Positions 31,839 through 40,673 of a stretch of 64,000 nucleotides of DNA are shown here, one piece after another. Location: the NCBI RefSeq assembly GCF_007679045.1, contig NZ_VEFS01000001.1:970706-1034705 (forward strand). Reading direction: 5' to 3'. Each line of letters begins with the position of its first letter. The first letter of the stretch is position 1. The notes beneath the pieces are model-generated. The model did not search any database, was not told where the DNA came from, and saw only the letters and a program-made list of their open reading frames with translations. The position numbers and the translations under genes were made by a program. Source of the DNA: Microbacterium sp. BH-3-3-3 (GTDB lineage Bacteria > Actinomycetota > Actinomycetes > Actinomycetales > Microbacteriaceae).

Positions 31839-31876
31839 ACGAAGGCCCCGCATCCGTGAGGATTCGGGGCCTTCGT
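31839..31876. terminator. Bidirectional stem-loop terminator between ABC operon and tRNA-Ser
   Basis: Perfect 12-base arms, ACGAAGGCCCCG and CGGGGCCTTCGT, around a 14-base loop, without a T run. It separates the operon end from the opposing tRNA gene and may end both transcripts. Confidence 0.75.
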
Positions 31877-31878
31877 GG

Positions 31879-31968
31879 TGGCGGTGACGGTGGGATTTGA
31901 ACCCACGGTAGGGGTGAACCTACACAACATTTCGAGTGTTGCACCTTCGGCCGCTCGGACACGTCACC
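31879..31968 (-). tRNA. tRNA-Ser (CGA anticodon)
   Basis: The minus strand folds into a long-variable-arm tRNA: acceptor GGTGACG/CGTCACC, anticodon stem-loop with CTCGAAA (anticodon CGA, reading UCG), a variable arm with TGTGTAGGTTCACCCCTAC, T arm GTGGG-TTCAAAT-CCCAC and an encoded 3' CCA (31879-31881). The serine identity follows from the long variable arm and anticodon. Confidence 0.95.
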
Positions 31969-32093
31969 GCCGACTAGCTTACGACACTCTCCGGGATGCC
32001 GCGAATCGGCGCGGGAGCGGGGCTCGACCCCCGTTCGTCCACCGTCGAACGATGCCACTGGAAGCGGTTCCCGACCGCTGCCAGGATCGAGCC

Positions 32094-33047
32094 ATGAGTG
32101 TGATCGAGAACTCGAAGCTGACGGTCGTGGGAGCAGGCAGCGTGGGGGCCAGCGTCGCCTACGCCGCCCTCATCCGCGGGTCAGCGCGGCACGTCGCCCT
32201 GTACGACATCGCCGCCGAGAAGGTCGAGGCCGAGGTGCTCGACCTGGCCCACGGCACGCAGTTCACCGGGTCGAGCGACATCACCGGCGGGGCCGACGTC
32301 TCGGTCGCCGAGGGGTCGCACGTCGTCGTCATCACCGCCGGCGCGAAGCAGAACCCCGGTCAGACGCGCACCGAACTGGCCGCCACGAACGCCCGCATCA
32401 TCGGCGACATGATGCCGAAGCTCCTCGAGGTCGCCCCGAACGCCGTGTACGTCATCGTCACGAACCCGTGCGACGTGCTGACCGTGCTCGCCCAGCAGTC
32501 GACCGGGCTCCCGGCATCCCGCATCTTCGCCTCCGGAACCGTGCTCGACACCTCGCGCCTGCGGTGGAAGATCGCCCAGCGCGCCGGGGTCGCGACCTCC
32601 AGCGTCCACGCCTGGATCGTCGGCGAGCACGGCGACACGGAGTTCCCTCTGTGGTCGACGGCGACGATCGGTTCGGTTCCCATCACCCAGTTCGAGCTGC
32701 CCGACGGCACCCGCTTCGACAAGGCCGAGCTCGACGCGATCGCCGTCGACGTGCGCGACGCCGCGTACAAGGTCATCAAGGGCAAGGGCGCGACCAACTA
32801 CGCCATCGGCCTCTCCAGCGCCCGCATCGTCGAGGCCGTCCTGCGTGACGAGCACGCGATCCTGCCTGTCAGCACGGTGCTCGACGACTTCCACGGCATC
32901 AGCGGCACGGCGTTGTCGGTCCCCTCGATCGTCTCCGCGCGCGGCGCCGTGCCCCTGGCGGCGACGCCGTTCTCGGCCGACGAACTGACGCTCCTGCGCC
33001 GCTCCGCCGACGCGCTGACGACCGTCGCCGAGTCGCTGCGCGTCTGA
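32094..33047 (+). CDS. ldh: L-lactate dehydrogenase
   Basis: A 317-residue NAD-dependent lactate dehydrogenase. The Rossmann start is VVGAGSVGASVAYA; the substrate loop reads AGAKQNPGQTR, with Gln86 in the position that distinguishes lactate from malate enzymes (which carry Arg), followed by Arg92. Other catalytic residues are Asp152/Arg155 (LDTSRLR) and His179 (GEHGD). It interconverts pyruvate and L-lactate. Single gene between the tRNA and radA. No clear ribosome binding site beyond AGGATCGAG. Confidence 0.94.
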   Translation: MSVIENSKLTVVGAGSVGASVAYAALIRGSARHVALYDIAAEKVEAEVLDLAHGTQFTGSSDITGGADVSVAEGSHVVVITAGAKQNPGQTRTELAATNARIIGDMMPKLLEVAPNAVYVIVTNPCDVLTVLAQQSTGLPASRIFASGTVLDTSRLRWKIAQRAGVATSSVHAWIVGEHGDTEFPLWSTATIGSVPITQFELPDGTRFDKAELDAIAVDVRDAAYKVIKGKGATNYAIGLSSARIVEAVLRDEHAILPVSTVLDDFHGISGTALSVPSIVSARGAVPLAATPFSADELTLLRRSADALTTVAESLRV

Positions 33048-33073
33048 TTCCGCGCACCCCCTCCCGTCGACCC

Positions 33074-33091
33074 CGCACGCCCATGCGTGCG
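33074..33091. terminator. Short stem-loop after ldh
   Basis: CGCACGC-CCAT-GCGTGCG, a seven-base perfect stem with a four-base loop, embedded in weaker outer pairing (CCCCTC with GAGGGG). No T run. Confidence 0.45.
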
Positions 33092-33150
33092 AAGAGGGGC
33101 AGATCCCGGATGCCATGACCCCGGCGACGAGCGATGTCGGAGGCCCCGCG

Positions 33151-33156
33151 TAGCCT
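33151..33156 (+). promoter_or_regulatory. Leaderless -10 hexamer TAGCCT of radA
   Basis: TAGCCT is six bases before the ATG at 33163 with no Shine-Dalgarno sequence. Confidence 0.55.
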
Positions 33157-33162
33157 GAGCAC

Positions 33163-34530
33163 ATGGCATCCCGACGTCCCGCTGCAGCCCCCGCGCCCTA
33201 CCGGTGCACCGAGTGCGGATGGACGACGGTGAAGTGGGTCGGACGCTGCGGCGAGTGCCAGTCGTGGGGAACCGTCGTCGAGGCGGCGGAGCAGACGGGG
33301 ATCGTGCGTTCCATCACGCCGGTCACCCCGGGAGCCGGTCGCGTCGCGCGCCGCATCACCGAGATCGACACGCAAGACGCCCCGCGCCGCACGAGCGGGG
33401 TCGGCGAGTTCGACCGCGTGCTGGGCGGCGGCATCGTCCCCGGCGCCGCCATCCTGCTCAGCGGCGAGCCGGGCGTGGGCAAGTCGACGCTGCTGCTCGA
33501 GGTGGCCGCCCAGAGCGCCCGCGCGGGTCGCCGCGTGCTCTACGCGAGCGGTGAAGAATCCGCGGCACAGGTGCGCCTGCGTGCCGAACGCACCGGCGCC
33601 CTGCACGACGAGCTCTTCCTCGCGGCCGAGACCGATCTCGCCACGATCCTGGGCCACATCGACCAGGTCGAGCCGGGCCTGCTCATCGTCGACTCGGTGC
33701 AGACGGTCTCGTCGGCGCACAGCGACGGTGCCGCCGGGCAGCCCGCGCAGGTGCGCGAGGTGGCATCCGCCCTCATCCGTGTCGCGAAAGAGCGCGGCCT
33801 GCCGATCATCCTGGTCGGCCACGTCACCAAAGACGGCTCGATCGCCGGCCCCCGCATCCTCGAGCACCTCGTCGACGTCGTCTGCCACTTCGAGGGCGAC
33901 CGCCAGACCTCACTGCGCTTCGTCCGCGCCCTGAAGAACCGCTTCGGGCCGACCGACGAGGTCGGCTGCTTCGACATGACCGGCACCGGCATCGCCGAGG
34001 TCGCCGACCCCAGCGCCCTGTTCCTCGGTCACGGCGAGCCCGAACCCGGCACGTGCGTCACCATCGCGATGGAGGGTCGGCGGGCCCTGCCCGTCGAGAT
34101 CCAGGCCCTGGCGGTGCGCCAGACCGCGCCGAACCCTCGCCGCATCGTCAACGGCGTCGACTCTTCGCGCGTGGCGATGGTGCTCGCGGTGCTCGAGAGC
34201 CGCATGGGGCTGACGCTCTCCGACCGCGACGTCTACGTCTCGACCGTCGGCGGAGTGCGCCTGGTCGAACCCGCCGCCGACCTCGCCATCGCGATCGCCG
34301 TCGCCAACGCCGTGAAGAACCGCAAGGTGTCGAAGCGTCTCGCCGCGATCGGCGAACTCACCCTCACGGGCGAGATCCGCAACGTCACCCAGGCCGCCCA
34401 GCGGGCGTCCGAAGCGAAGCGCCTCGGGTACCACACGGTGCTCGACTCCTCGTCGCGCAAGCTGGCGCAGGCCCTCAACGAGCTGCAGGTGCGCGGAATG
34501 CCCCGCGACGACAGCGAACCGGGGTTCTGA
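33163..34530 (+). CDS. radA: DNA repair protein RadA (branch migration ATPase)
   Basis: A 455-residue RadA/Sms protein. It has the N-terminal zinc finger (Cys15, Cys18, Cys29, Cys32), Walker A GEPGVGKST (101-109), Walker B LLIVDS, the RadA-specific KNRFG motif (258-262) and a C-terminal Lon-protease-like domain with GGVRLVEPAADLA. It acts in processing recombination intermediates during homologous repair. Length and motif order are normal. Leaderless start at 33163. Confidence 0.97.
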   Translation: MASRRPAAAPAPYRCTECGWTTVKWVGRCGECQSWGTVVEAAEQTGIVRSITPVTPGAGRVARRITEIDTQDAPRRTSGVGEFDRVLGGGIVPGAAILLSGEPGVGKSTLLLEVAAQSARAGRRVLYASGEESAAQVRLRAERTGALHDELFLAAETDLATILGHIDQVEPGLLIVDSVQTVSSAHSDGAAGQPAQVREVASALIRVAKERGLPIILVGHVTKDGSIAGPRILEHLVDVVCHFEGDRQTSLRFVRALKNRFGPTDEVGCFDMTGTGIAEVADPSALFLGHGEPEPGTCVTIAMEGRRALPVEIQALAVRQTAPNPRRIVNGVDSSRVAMVLAVLESRMGLTLSDRDVYVSTVGGVRLVEPAADLAIAIAVANAVKNRKVSKRLAAIGELTLTGEIRNVTQAAQRASEAKRLGYHTVLDSSSRKLAQALNELQVRGMPRDDSEPGF

Positions 34531-34634
34531 CGCGGGTCCGGCTTCGAAGGCCGACCGGGCGAGGACACCGCGGTCGCGCGTCGACTCGAACGGAAGGCGC
34601 CGACGCGCTGGCCGACCAGAGAGTCGGGCCCGGT

Positions 34635-34745
34635 TCAGCGACCGGGAGGAGCCGACCGGCGACGGCGGTGCGGGGAGGTCATCCCCAGCACGGCGGGGAT
34701 GACAAGTCCGGCGGCGCACACGGCACCGGCGATCAGGTACTCCAT
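34635..34745 (-). CDS. Possible 36-aa single-helix membrane peptide
   Basis: A short frame opening MEYLIAGAVCAAGLVIPAVL, one predicted membrane helix, followed by the strongly basic tail RRRRSAPPGR. Composition is like genuine small membrane proteins, but no good ribosome binding site or -10 is visible, so it may be chance. It lies in the otherwise empty gap between radA and the next gene. Confidence 0.3.
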   Translation of the reverse strand: MEYLIAGAVCAAGLVIPAVLGMTSPHRRRRSAPPGR

Positions 34746-34871
34746 AGCCCGAGTCTTGCACGCGCGGGTCACCCGCGCGAGTTGCGTCCTTCACCCGCGA
34801 ACCTTCACCTCGCCGTCCTGCGTCATGCACCCCGTCGAGATTCGCAGACGGTCGACAGACCGTCCCGCGGC

Positions 34872-35282
34872 TCAGGCGTCGAGCGCGGCGATCAAGTCGG
34901 CGGGCGATGCCTGGATCGGGTGCGGCCCGGCGATGTCGATGAACACCGTCGTGATGGCATCCTGATGCGTTCCGAGGAAGGTGCGCAGCCACTGCGGTGA
35001 CTGCAGAGCCACGTGCGGCGGCAGCGTCTCGGGCTTGTGCGCGGCGTCGCTGAACAGCAGCAGCGCCAGCTGGCCGGTGTTCGGGTCGCGGTAGGTCCAC
35101 ACCTCGCCGACGCTGAGCGGGTTGTCGGCGTCGCCCGGGGTCATCAGCGGCACGACAGTCGGTCCGTGGCGGAGCGCGAAAGCGATCGCGGCCATGTCCT
35201 GCGTCTGCAGGGCGTCGCTGAGCGCGGTGTTCTTGAAGTCCACGTCGAGCTTCTTCCCCTTGCGCTTCTTGCCTGCGGCCAT
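34872..35282 (-). CDS. Hypothetical protein, SseB-like
   Basis: A 136-residue soluble protein. After a lysine-rich start (KKRKGKK) it has ALSDALQTQDMAAIAFALRHG, VVPLMTPGDAD, EVWTYRDPNTGQLALLLFSD and LGTHQDAITTVFIDIAGPHP, which resembles the SseB N-terminal-like domain of actinobacterial proteins of unknown function. No catalytic residues. TAGGCT (35289-35294) six bases before the ATG suggests leaderless expression; the CGGAGG between is too close to the start to act as a ribosome binding site. Confidence 0.6.
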   Translation of the reverse strand: MAAGKKRKGKKLDVDFKNTALSDALQTQDMAAIAFALRHGPTVVPLMTPGDADNPLSVGEVWTYRDPNTGQLALLLFSDAAHKPETLPPHVALQSPQWLRTFLGTHQDAITTVFIDIAGPHPIQASPADLIAALDA

Positions 35283-35288
35283 CCTCCG

Positions 35289-35294
35289 AGCCTA
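35289..35294 (-). promoter_or_regulatory. Leaderless -10 hexamer TAGGCT, SseB-like gene
   Basis: TAGGCT on the minus strand, six bases from the ATG at 35282. Confidence 0.5.
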
Positions 35295-35301
35295 ATCGGG
35301 C

Positions 35302-35398
35302 TCGGCGCCGCGACCACATCGAGGGTTCGGGGCGCATTCCGTCGTTCGGGGCGGACAATTCTCGCCCCAACGTGCAGAACCCGCCCCAAACCGCACCT
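35302..35398. repeat. 97-bp imperfect direct repeat, copy 1
   Basis: Begins TCGGCGCCGCGACCACATCG and ends ACCGCACCT. It contains two GTTCGGGGCG units and a hairpin-like GGGGCGGACAATTCTCGCCCC core split by a short loop. Copy 2 starts 141 bases downstream and differs at about six positions. Lies between two genes and does not encode a convincing protein. Confidence 0.85.
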
Positions 35399-35442
35399 CA
35401 CGGACGCCCGCAGCCGCGGCCCCGCGCCGCTGGACCCCACGG

Positions 35443-35539
35443 TCGGCGCCGCGACCACATCGCCGGTTCGGGGCGCATCCCGTCGTTCGGGGCGGATAAT
35501 TCTCGCCCCAACGTGCAGAACCCGCACCAAACCGCACCT
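35443..35539. repeat. 97-bp imperfect direct repeat, copy 2
   Basis: Same order of units as copy 1: TCGGCGCCGCGACCACATCG, two GTTCGGGGCG units, AATTCTCGCCCCAACGTGCA and AAACCGCACCT. Differences fall near the GAGG/GCCG junction, ATTCC/ATCCC, GACAAT/GATAAT and CGCCC/GCACC positions. The 44-base spacer between copies is unrelated. Confidence 0.85.
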
Positions 35540-35572
35540 GGCCCACCGCAGAGGTCCGCCCCGCGCGACCGT

Positions 35573-36289
35573 CTACGCCAAGAACCCCCGCAGCAGCGCC
35601 TCCGACCCGGCGAGGTGGTCGCGCATGGCCGCGTGGGCGGCATCCGGTCGTCCCGCGAGGATCGCCGACACGATCGCCGCATGCTGCGAGGTCGAATGGT
35701 CGATGTTGCGCGGCAGCAGCGGAAAGGTGTCGAGCCAGGCGTTCACGCGCGCGCGATTGTCGGCGACGAGGGGAACGAGCGACGGGATGCCGGCGAGCTC
35801 GGCGATCGTCAGGTGCAGCAGCGTGTCGAGTCGGCGGTAGTCCGCTCCCCCGGCGACGGCGGCGGCTTCATGCCGCGCCCACAGCACGTCGCGTTCGTCG
35901 GCGGAGAGGGAGCGACCCGCCGCCGCCCACGCGGCGCCCGGCTCGAGCACTCCGCGCAGGGCGATCACGTCCGACAGCTCGGCGGGTGACACGACCGCCG
36001 GCTCCGACGGCCTCGGCACGGGGTCGACGACGAAGGTCCCGCCGTAGCGCCCGCGTCGCGTCTCGAGCCAACCGGCATCCGACAGTTCCCGCAGAGCCTC
36101 GCGCACGGTGTCGCGACTGACGCCGTAGAGGGCGGCGAGCTCGCGCTCGGCGGGCAGCGACTCCCCCGGCGCGACGAGTCCGAGTCGCACGGTCTGCACG
36201 ATGCGCGCCGTGGTGTCTTCGAGCGCGTTGCCGGTGCGAACGGGCCGGTAGACGGCCCGTCGCAGGTCGTCCAGGGGCGCCTCGCTCAC
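35573..36289 (-). CDS. GntR-family (FCD/FadR-type) transcriptional regulator
   Basis: A 238-residue regulator with an N-terminal winged helix (ESLPAERELAALYGVSRDTVREALRELSDAGWLETRRGRYGGTF in segments) and a C-terminal all-helical FCD domain holding the metal-ligand pattern DTLLHLTIAEL and later ISQH-like DHSTSQHAAI. It is the last gene of the gamma-glutamylation operon, 23 bases after the SDR gene, and probably represses it in the absence of substrate. GTG start; CAGGCT six bases upstream is a weak own promoter. Confidence 0.9.
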   Translation of the reverse strand: MSEAPLDDLRRAVYRPVRTGNALEDTTARIVQTVRLGLVAPGESLPAERELAALYGVSRDTVREALRELSDAGWLETRRGRYGGTFVVDPVPRPSEPAVVSPAELSDVIALRGVLEPGAAWAAAGRSLSADERDVLWARHEAAAVAGGADYRRLDTLLHLTIAELAGIPSLVPLVADNRARVNAWLDTFPLLPRNIDHSTSQHAAIVSAILAGRPDAAHAAMRDHLAGSEALLRGFLA

Positions 36290-36312
36290 CCTCTCAGCCT
36301 GTCACGTCGGGT

Positions 36313-37092
36313 TCAGAGCGGGGTCACGTAGGCGTTGGTGATACCGCCGTCGACCACGAACGCCGTGGCGGTGATGAAGGACGCGTCGTCGGATGCCAAG
36401 AAGGCCACGGCCGCGGCCATCTCTTCCGGCTCCGCGAACCGGCCCATCGGTACGTGCACCAGGCGGCGCTGCGCGCGCTCGGGGTCTTTCGCGAAGAGCT
36501 CCTGCAGGAGCGGGGTGTTGACGGGTCCGGGGCACAGCGCGTTGACCCGGATGCCCTGTCGCGCGAACTGCACACCGAGCTCGCGCGTCATCGCGAGCAC
36601 GCCGCCCTTCGACGCGGTGTACGAGATCTGCGAGGTGGCCGAGCCCAGCAGCGCGACGAACGAGGCGGTGTTGATGATCGACCCGCGACCGGCCGGCACC
36701 ATGTGGCGCAGCGCCGCGCGCGAGCAGAGGTACACGCTCTTGAGGTTGACGTCCTGCACCTTGTCCCACGCGGGCAGCTCGGTCGTCTCGATCGAGTCGT
36801 CGTCGGCGGGCGAGATGCCGGCGTTGTTGAAGGCGATGTCGACGCTGCCGAGGTCGGCGGCCACGCCGTCGAAGAGAGCGTTCACGGAGTCCTCGTCGGC
36901 GACGTTCACCTGACGGAAGACGCCGTCGACCGAGGCGGCCGCCGCGGTGCCGGTGGTCCCGTCGAGGTCGGCGATCACGACGCGGGCGCCTTCGGCGGCG
37001 AAGCGACGGGCGGTGGCGAGGCCGATGCCGCTCGCGCCCCCCGTGACGATGGCGACGCGATCGCGCAGACGCTGGGTGAGGTCGATGGTCAT
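36313..37092 (-). CDS. Short-chain dehydrogenase/reductase
   Basis: A 259-residue classical SDR: cofactor loop TGGASGIG (17-24), NNAG (89-92), catalytic Ser144, Tyr158 and Lys162 (YTASK), and PGPVNTP. The acidic residue after the second strand (ADLD) suggests NAD preference. In this operon it could oxidise the alcohol of a gamma-glutamylated amino alcohol to an aldehyde, the step that a flavin oxidase (PuuB) performs in putrescine breakdown. That role is inference from context. Confidence 0.9.
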   Translation of the reverse strand: MTIDLTQRLRDRVAIVTGGASGIGLATARRFAAEGARVVIADLDGTTGTAAAASVDGVFRQVNVADEDSVNALFDGVAADLGSVDIAFNNAGISPADDDSIETTELPAWDKVQDVNLKSVYLCSRAALRHMVPAGRGSIINTASFVALLGSATSQISYTASKGGVLAMTRELGVQFARQGIRVNALCPGPVNTPLLQELFAKDPERAQRRLVHVPMGRFAEPEEMAAAVAFLASDDASFITATAFVVDGGITNAYVTPL

Positions 37093-37137
37093 GAGCTGTG
37101 GTTCCTTACGCGTGGGACGGGGTTGGGAGAGGGGCGG

Positions 37138-38493
37138 TCACTCGGTGGCGTAGAAGACGTTCTTCGTCTCGGTGAAGTGCTCGGCGGCATCCGGACCCAG
37201 TTCGCGACCGAGGCCCGAGGCCTTCATTCCGCCGAACGGGGTGGAGTAGCGCACCGACGAGTGGGAGTTCACCGACAGCACCCCGCTGCGCACCCCACGG
37301 GACACCCGGATGCCGCGCCCCAGGTTCTCCGTCCAGATCGAGCCCGCGAGGCCGTAGGCGGTGTCGTTGGCGAGGCGAATGGCATCCGCCTCGTCGTCGA
37401 ACGGCAGCACGGCCAGCACGGGGCCGAACACCTCGTCGCGGGCGATGCGGTCGCCCGGCTGGGCGAGCACCACGGCGGGGGCGAACCAGAATCCGTCGCC
37501 CTCGGGGGCCGACCCGCGGAACGCGACCTCGGCGCCGTCGAGGAAGCCCTGGACGCTCGAGCGGTGGGATGCCGAGATCAGGGGCCCCATCTGTGTCGCC
37601 TCGTCGTGGGGATCGCCGACCTTCCAGGCCGCGACCGCCGGCTCGAGCATCTCGAGGAATCGGTCGAAGACGCTGCGCTCGACCAAGAGGCGACTGCGCG
37701 CGCAGCAGTCCTGGCCGGCGTTGTCGAACACCGAGCCGGGCACGCCAGCCGCGGCCTTCTCGAGGTCGGCGTCGGCGAAGACGATGTTCGCGCTCTTGCC
37801 GCCGAGCTCGAGGGTCACGGGCTTGAGCAGCTGGGCGCACCCGGCCGCCACCTCGGTGCCGACCTCGGTCGATCCGGTGAAGACGACCTTGTGCACGTCG
37901 GGGTGGGTCACGAAGCGCTGGCCGACGACCGAGCCCGATCCGACGACGACGCGGAACAGCCCCTCCGGGAGCCCTGCCTCGATCGCCAGCTCGCCGAGAC
38001 GAACGGCGGTGAGCGGGGTGAGCTCGGCCGGCTTCAGCACGACGGCGTTGCCCGCGGCGAGCGCGGGAGCGAAGCCCCACGCGGCGATCGTCATGGGGAA
38101 GTTCCACGGCACGATGATGCCGACGACGCCGTAGGGCTCGTGATAGGTCACATCGAGTCCGCCGGCGACCGGGATCTGCGACCCGATCAGGCGCTCGGGA
38201 GAACCGGCGTAGTAGTTGAGCACCTGGGCGACGTGCTGGGCCTCCCATCGGGCCGAGCCGATCGGGTGTCCGGAGTTGCGCACCTCGAGAGCGGCGAGCT
38301 CGTCGACGTGCTGTTCGACGACGCGCGCGAACGAGCGGAGCGCATCGGCGCGGGCGACGGGGGCGAGGGCCGCCCACGAGCGCTGCGCGCGGACGGCGTC
38401 GGCGACGGCGGCGTCCACCTCGGCGACGTCGGCGCGCTCGAGCGTGGTGATCGGCTTTGCGGTCGACGGATCGGTGACGGTGAAGGAACTCAT
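37138..38493 (-). CDS. Aldehyde dehydrogenase (gamma-glutamyl aminoaldehyde type)
   Basis: A 451-residue ALDH with Asn131 (PWNFP), Glu229 (LELGGKS), nucleophile Cys263 (GQDC) and the late EVFGPVLAVLPF. Slightly shorter than the usual 480-500 residues, with the N-terminal helix region reduced. Its ATG overlaps the stop of the PuuD-like gene (ATGA). In the pathway it would convert the gamma-glutamyl aldehyde to the acid, the PuuC step. Confidence 0.92.
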   Translation of the reverse strand: MSSFTVTDPSTAKPITTLERADVAEVDAAVADAVRAQRSWAALAPVARADALRSFARVVEQHVDELAALEVRNSGHPIGSARWEAQHVAQVLNYYAGSPERLIGSQIPVAGGLDVTYHEPYGVVGIIVPWNFPMTIAAWGFAPALAAGNAVVLKPAELTPLTAVRLGELAIEAGLPEGLFRVVVGSGSVVGQRFVTHPDVHKVVFTGSTEVGTEVAAGCAQLLKPVTLELGGKSANIVFADADLEKAAAGVPGSVFDNAGQDCCARSRLLVERSVFDRFLEMLEPAVAAWKVGDPHDEATQMGPLISASHRSSVQGFLDGAEVAFRGSAPEGDGFWFAPAVVLAQPGDRIARDEVFGPVLAVLPFDDEADAIRLANDTAYGLAGSIWTENLGRGIRVSRGVRSGVLSVNSHSSVRYSTPFGGMKASGLGRELGPDAAEHFTETKNVFYATE

Positions 38494-39266
38494 GCGGTGG
38501 CTTTCTGGTGTTCAGGGGAACGGGCGGCCCGGTGCCGGGCTGCGGCGGCGACGAGTCCGAGGAAGAGTCGCCGGTCCTCGGCGTTCTCTTCCGGATGCCA
38601 CTGCACGGCGACCAGATAGTCGTCGCCGTCGACTTCGACGGCCTGCACGAGCCCGTCGTCGGTGCGCGCGGTGACGTGCAGGCCGTCGGCGACGCGGTCG
38701 ACGCCCTGGTGGTGGTAGCTGTGGACGGTGAGGGGTCCGGCGCCGACGAGGCCGGCGAGCCGGGTGTCGGCCTCGACCTCCACGACGTTCTCGGCGAAGA
38801 CGCCGCCGCCGATGCGGTACCGCTCGGTGCCGAGCGCCTCGGGCAGGTGCTGGTGCAGCGTGCCGCCCATGGCCACGTTGATGAGCTGGAGTCCGCGGCA
38901 GATGCCGAAGACCGGGATGCCGCGCTCCCGCGCCCCCGCGAGCAGCGCGATCTCCCACGCGTCGCGGTCGGCGCGGGCGGGGTCGGTCGTGGGGTGGCGC
39001 TCGGCGCCGTAGAGCTCGGGCTGCACGTCGAGGCCGCCGGTGAGGATCAGCCCGTCGAGCCCGTCGAGCACCGCCGCGGCGGCCTGCTCGGACCGCGGCT
39101 GCGGCGGCAGCAGCACCGCGGTGGCGCCCGAGGCGGTCACGGCGTCGAAGTACTGCTGGGGCAGGAACGAGGCGCGCACGTCCCAGACTCCCTGTTTCGC
39201 GCGCTCGAGGTAGGTGGTGAGCCCCACGACGGGGGTCCTGCTCGGATCAGAGGCGCTCGAAACCAC
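38490..39266 (-). CDS. Gamma-glutamyl-gamma-aminobutyrate hydrolase-like (PuuD-type) class I amidotransferase
   Basis: A 258-residue glutamine-amidotransferase-fold hydrolase with GLILTGGLDVQPELYG, nucleophile Cys123 in FGICRGLQ, and His224/Glu226 in QWHPEE. PuuD-type enzymes remove the glutamyl cap from the oxidised product. Its start overlaps the end of the glutamine-synthetase-like gene by 20 bases, so the two are translationally coupled. Substrate is the gamma-glutamyl acid made by the preceding enzymes. Confidence 0.9.
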   Translation of the reverse strand: MVSSASDPSRTPVVGLTTYLERAKQGVWDVRASFLPQQYFDAVTASGATAVLLPPQPRSEQAAAAVLDGLDGLILTGGLDVQPELYGAERHPTTDPARADRDAWEIALLAGARERGIPVFGICRGLQLINVAMGGTLHQHLPEALGTERYRIGGGVFAENVVEVEADTRLAGLVGAGPLTVHSYHHQGVDRVADGLHVTARTDDGLVQAVEVDGDDYLVAVQWHPEENAEDRRLFLGLVAAAARHRAARSPEHQKATA

Positions 39267-40602
39267 GCACCCGCTCCCAATCGGTCACGGCGGCGTCGTA
39301 GGCCTCGACCTCGATACGCGCCTGGTTCAGGTAGTGCTCGACGACCTCGTCGCCGAAGGCGGCGCGGGCGATCGTCGATTCGGAGAAGAGCTTCGCGGCG
39401 TCGCGCAGGGTCGTGGGCAGCGTGTCCACGCCCGCCGCGTACGCGTTGCCGGTGAGCGGTTCGGGCAGCTCGAGCTCGTTCTCGATGCCGTACAGGCCCC
39501 CCGCGATGATCGCCGAGATCGCAAGGTACGGATTCACGTCTCCCCCGGGCACGCGGTTCTCCACGCGCAGCGATGAGCCGCGACCGACGACGCGCAGTGC
39601 GCACGTGCGGTTGTCGACACCCCAGGCGACGCCGGTCGGCGCGAAGGACCCCTTGGCGTAGCGCTTGTAGGAGTTGATGGTGGGGGCGTACAGCAGCGTG
39701 AACTCGCGGAGGGTCGCGAGGATGCCGGCGATCCAGTGCTGCATCAGGGGGCTGAACCCGTGCTCCTCGTCGCCCGCCATGACGGCCGCGCCGTCGTCGC
39801 CACGCACCGAGAGGTGGATGTGGCAGCTGTTGCCCTCGCGCTCGTTGAACTTGGCCATGAATGTGAGCGACTTGCCGTGGCGGTCGGCGATCTCCTTCGC
39901 GCCGTTCTTGTAGATCGTGTGGTTGTCGGCGGTCTCGAGTGCCTCGGCGTAGCGGAACGCGATCTCCTGCTGGCCGAAGTTGCACTCCCCCTTCACGCCC
40001 TCGCAGTACATGCCGGCGCCGTCCATGCCGACGCGGATGTCGCGCAGCAGCGGCTCGAGCCGGGTGGTGGCGAGCAGGTTGTAGTCGACGTTGTAGTCGG
40101 TCGAGGGCGTCAGGTGCGTGTACCCCTTGGCCCAGGCGTCGCGGAACGAGTCGTCGAAGACGATGAACTCGAGCTCCGTGCCGGCGTAGGCGGTCAGGCC
40201 GCGTTCGGCCAGCCGCTCGCGCTGGGCGTTCAGGATGCCGCGGGGCGACTGCACCACGCGCGCGCGGTCCTCCCAGGCGAGGTCGGCCATCACCAGCGCG
40301 GTTCCGGGCTGCCAGGGCACGCGTCGCAGGGTGTCGAGGTCGGGCACGAGGAGCATGTCGCCGTAGCCCTTGTCCCAGCTCGACATCGCATAGCCGTCGA
40401 CGGTGTTGAGGTCGACGTCGACCGAGAGCAGGTAGTTGCACGCTTCGGCACCGTGGCCCTGCACCTCGTCGCGCCAGAACCGCGCGGCGACGCGCTTGCC
40501 GACGAGGCGGCCCTGCGCGTCGGGGAAGGCGACGACGACCGTGTCGATCTCTCCCGCATCGATCGCGGCATCCAGCTCCGCGGTGGTGAGATTGCCCGCC
40601 AT
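39247..40602 (-). CDS. Glutamine-synthetase-like gamma-glutamyl-amine ligase
   Basis: A 451-residue GS-fold ligase with AGTELEFIVFD, the metal/ammonium region CEGVKGECNFGQQEI, KFNEREGNSCHIHLSV (the HxH of GS), the ATP loop NSYKRYAKGSFAPTGVAWG and the C-terminal RVENRVPGGDVNPYLA. These variations match PuuA/GlnA3/GlnA4-type enzymes that ligate glutamate to amines, rather than true glutamine synthetase, which has conserved NRSA(A/S) near RIP. First gene of the leftward operon, divergent from the permease; GAGAGG precedes the ATG. Confidence 0.88.
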   Translation of the reverse strand: MAGNLTTAELDAAIDAGEIDTVVVAFPDAQGRLVGKRVAARFWRDEVQGHGAEACNYLLSVDVDLNTVDGYAMSSWDKGYGDMLLVPDLDTLRRVPWQPGTALVMADLAWEDRARVVQSPRGILNAQRERLAERGLTAYAGTELEFIVFDDSFRDAWAKGYTHLTPSTDYNVDYNLLATTRLEPLLRDIRVGMDGAGMYCEGVKGECNFGQQEIAFRYAEALETADNHTIYKNGAKEIADRHGKSLTFMAKFNEREGNSCHIHLSVRGDDGAAVMAGDEEHGFSPLMQHWIAGILATLREFTLLYAPTINSYKRYAKGSFAPTGVAWGVDNRTCALRVVGRGSSLRVENRVPGGDVNPYLAISAIIAGGLYGIENELELPEPLTGNAYAAGVDTLPTTLRDAAKLFSESTIARAAFGDEVVEHYLNQARIEVEAYDAAVTDWERVRGFERL

Positions 40603-40673
40603 GGTGTCCCTCTCGCCTCATCGACGCCCTCCCGAGCGGAGGACGTAACGAGGAACTTACACGCCAAAGGTAG

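Noticed and set aside
35292-35546. Repeated minus-strand peptide (GAGSARWGEN and CAPN blocks) encoded across the 97-bp repeats
   Set aside because: It arises from the DNA repeat, lacks a ribosome binding site or -10, and has no protein-like composition; treated as a non-coding repeat.
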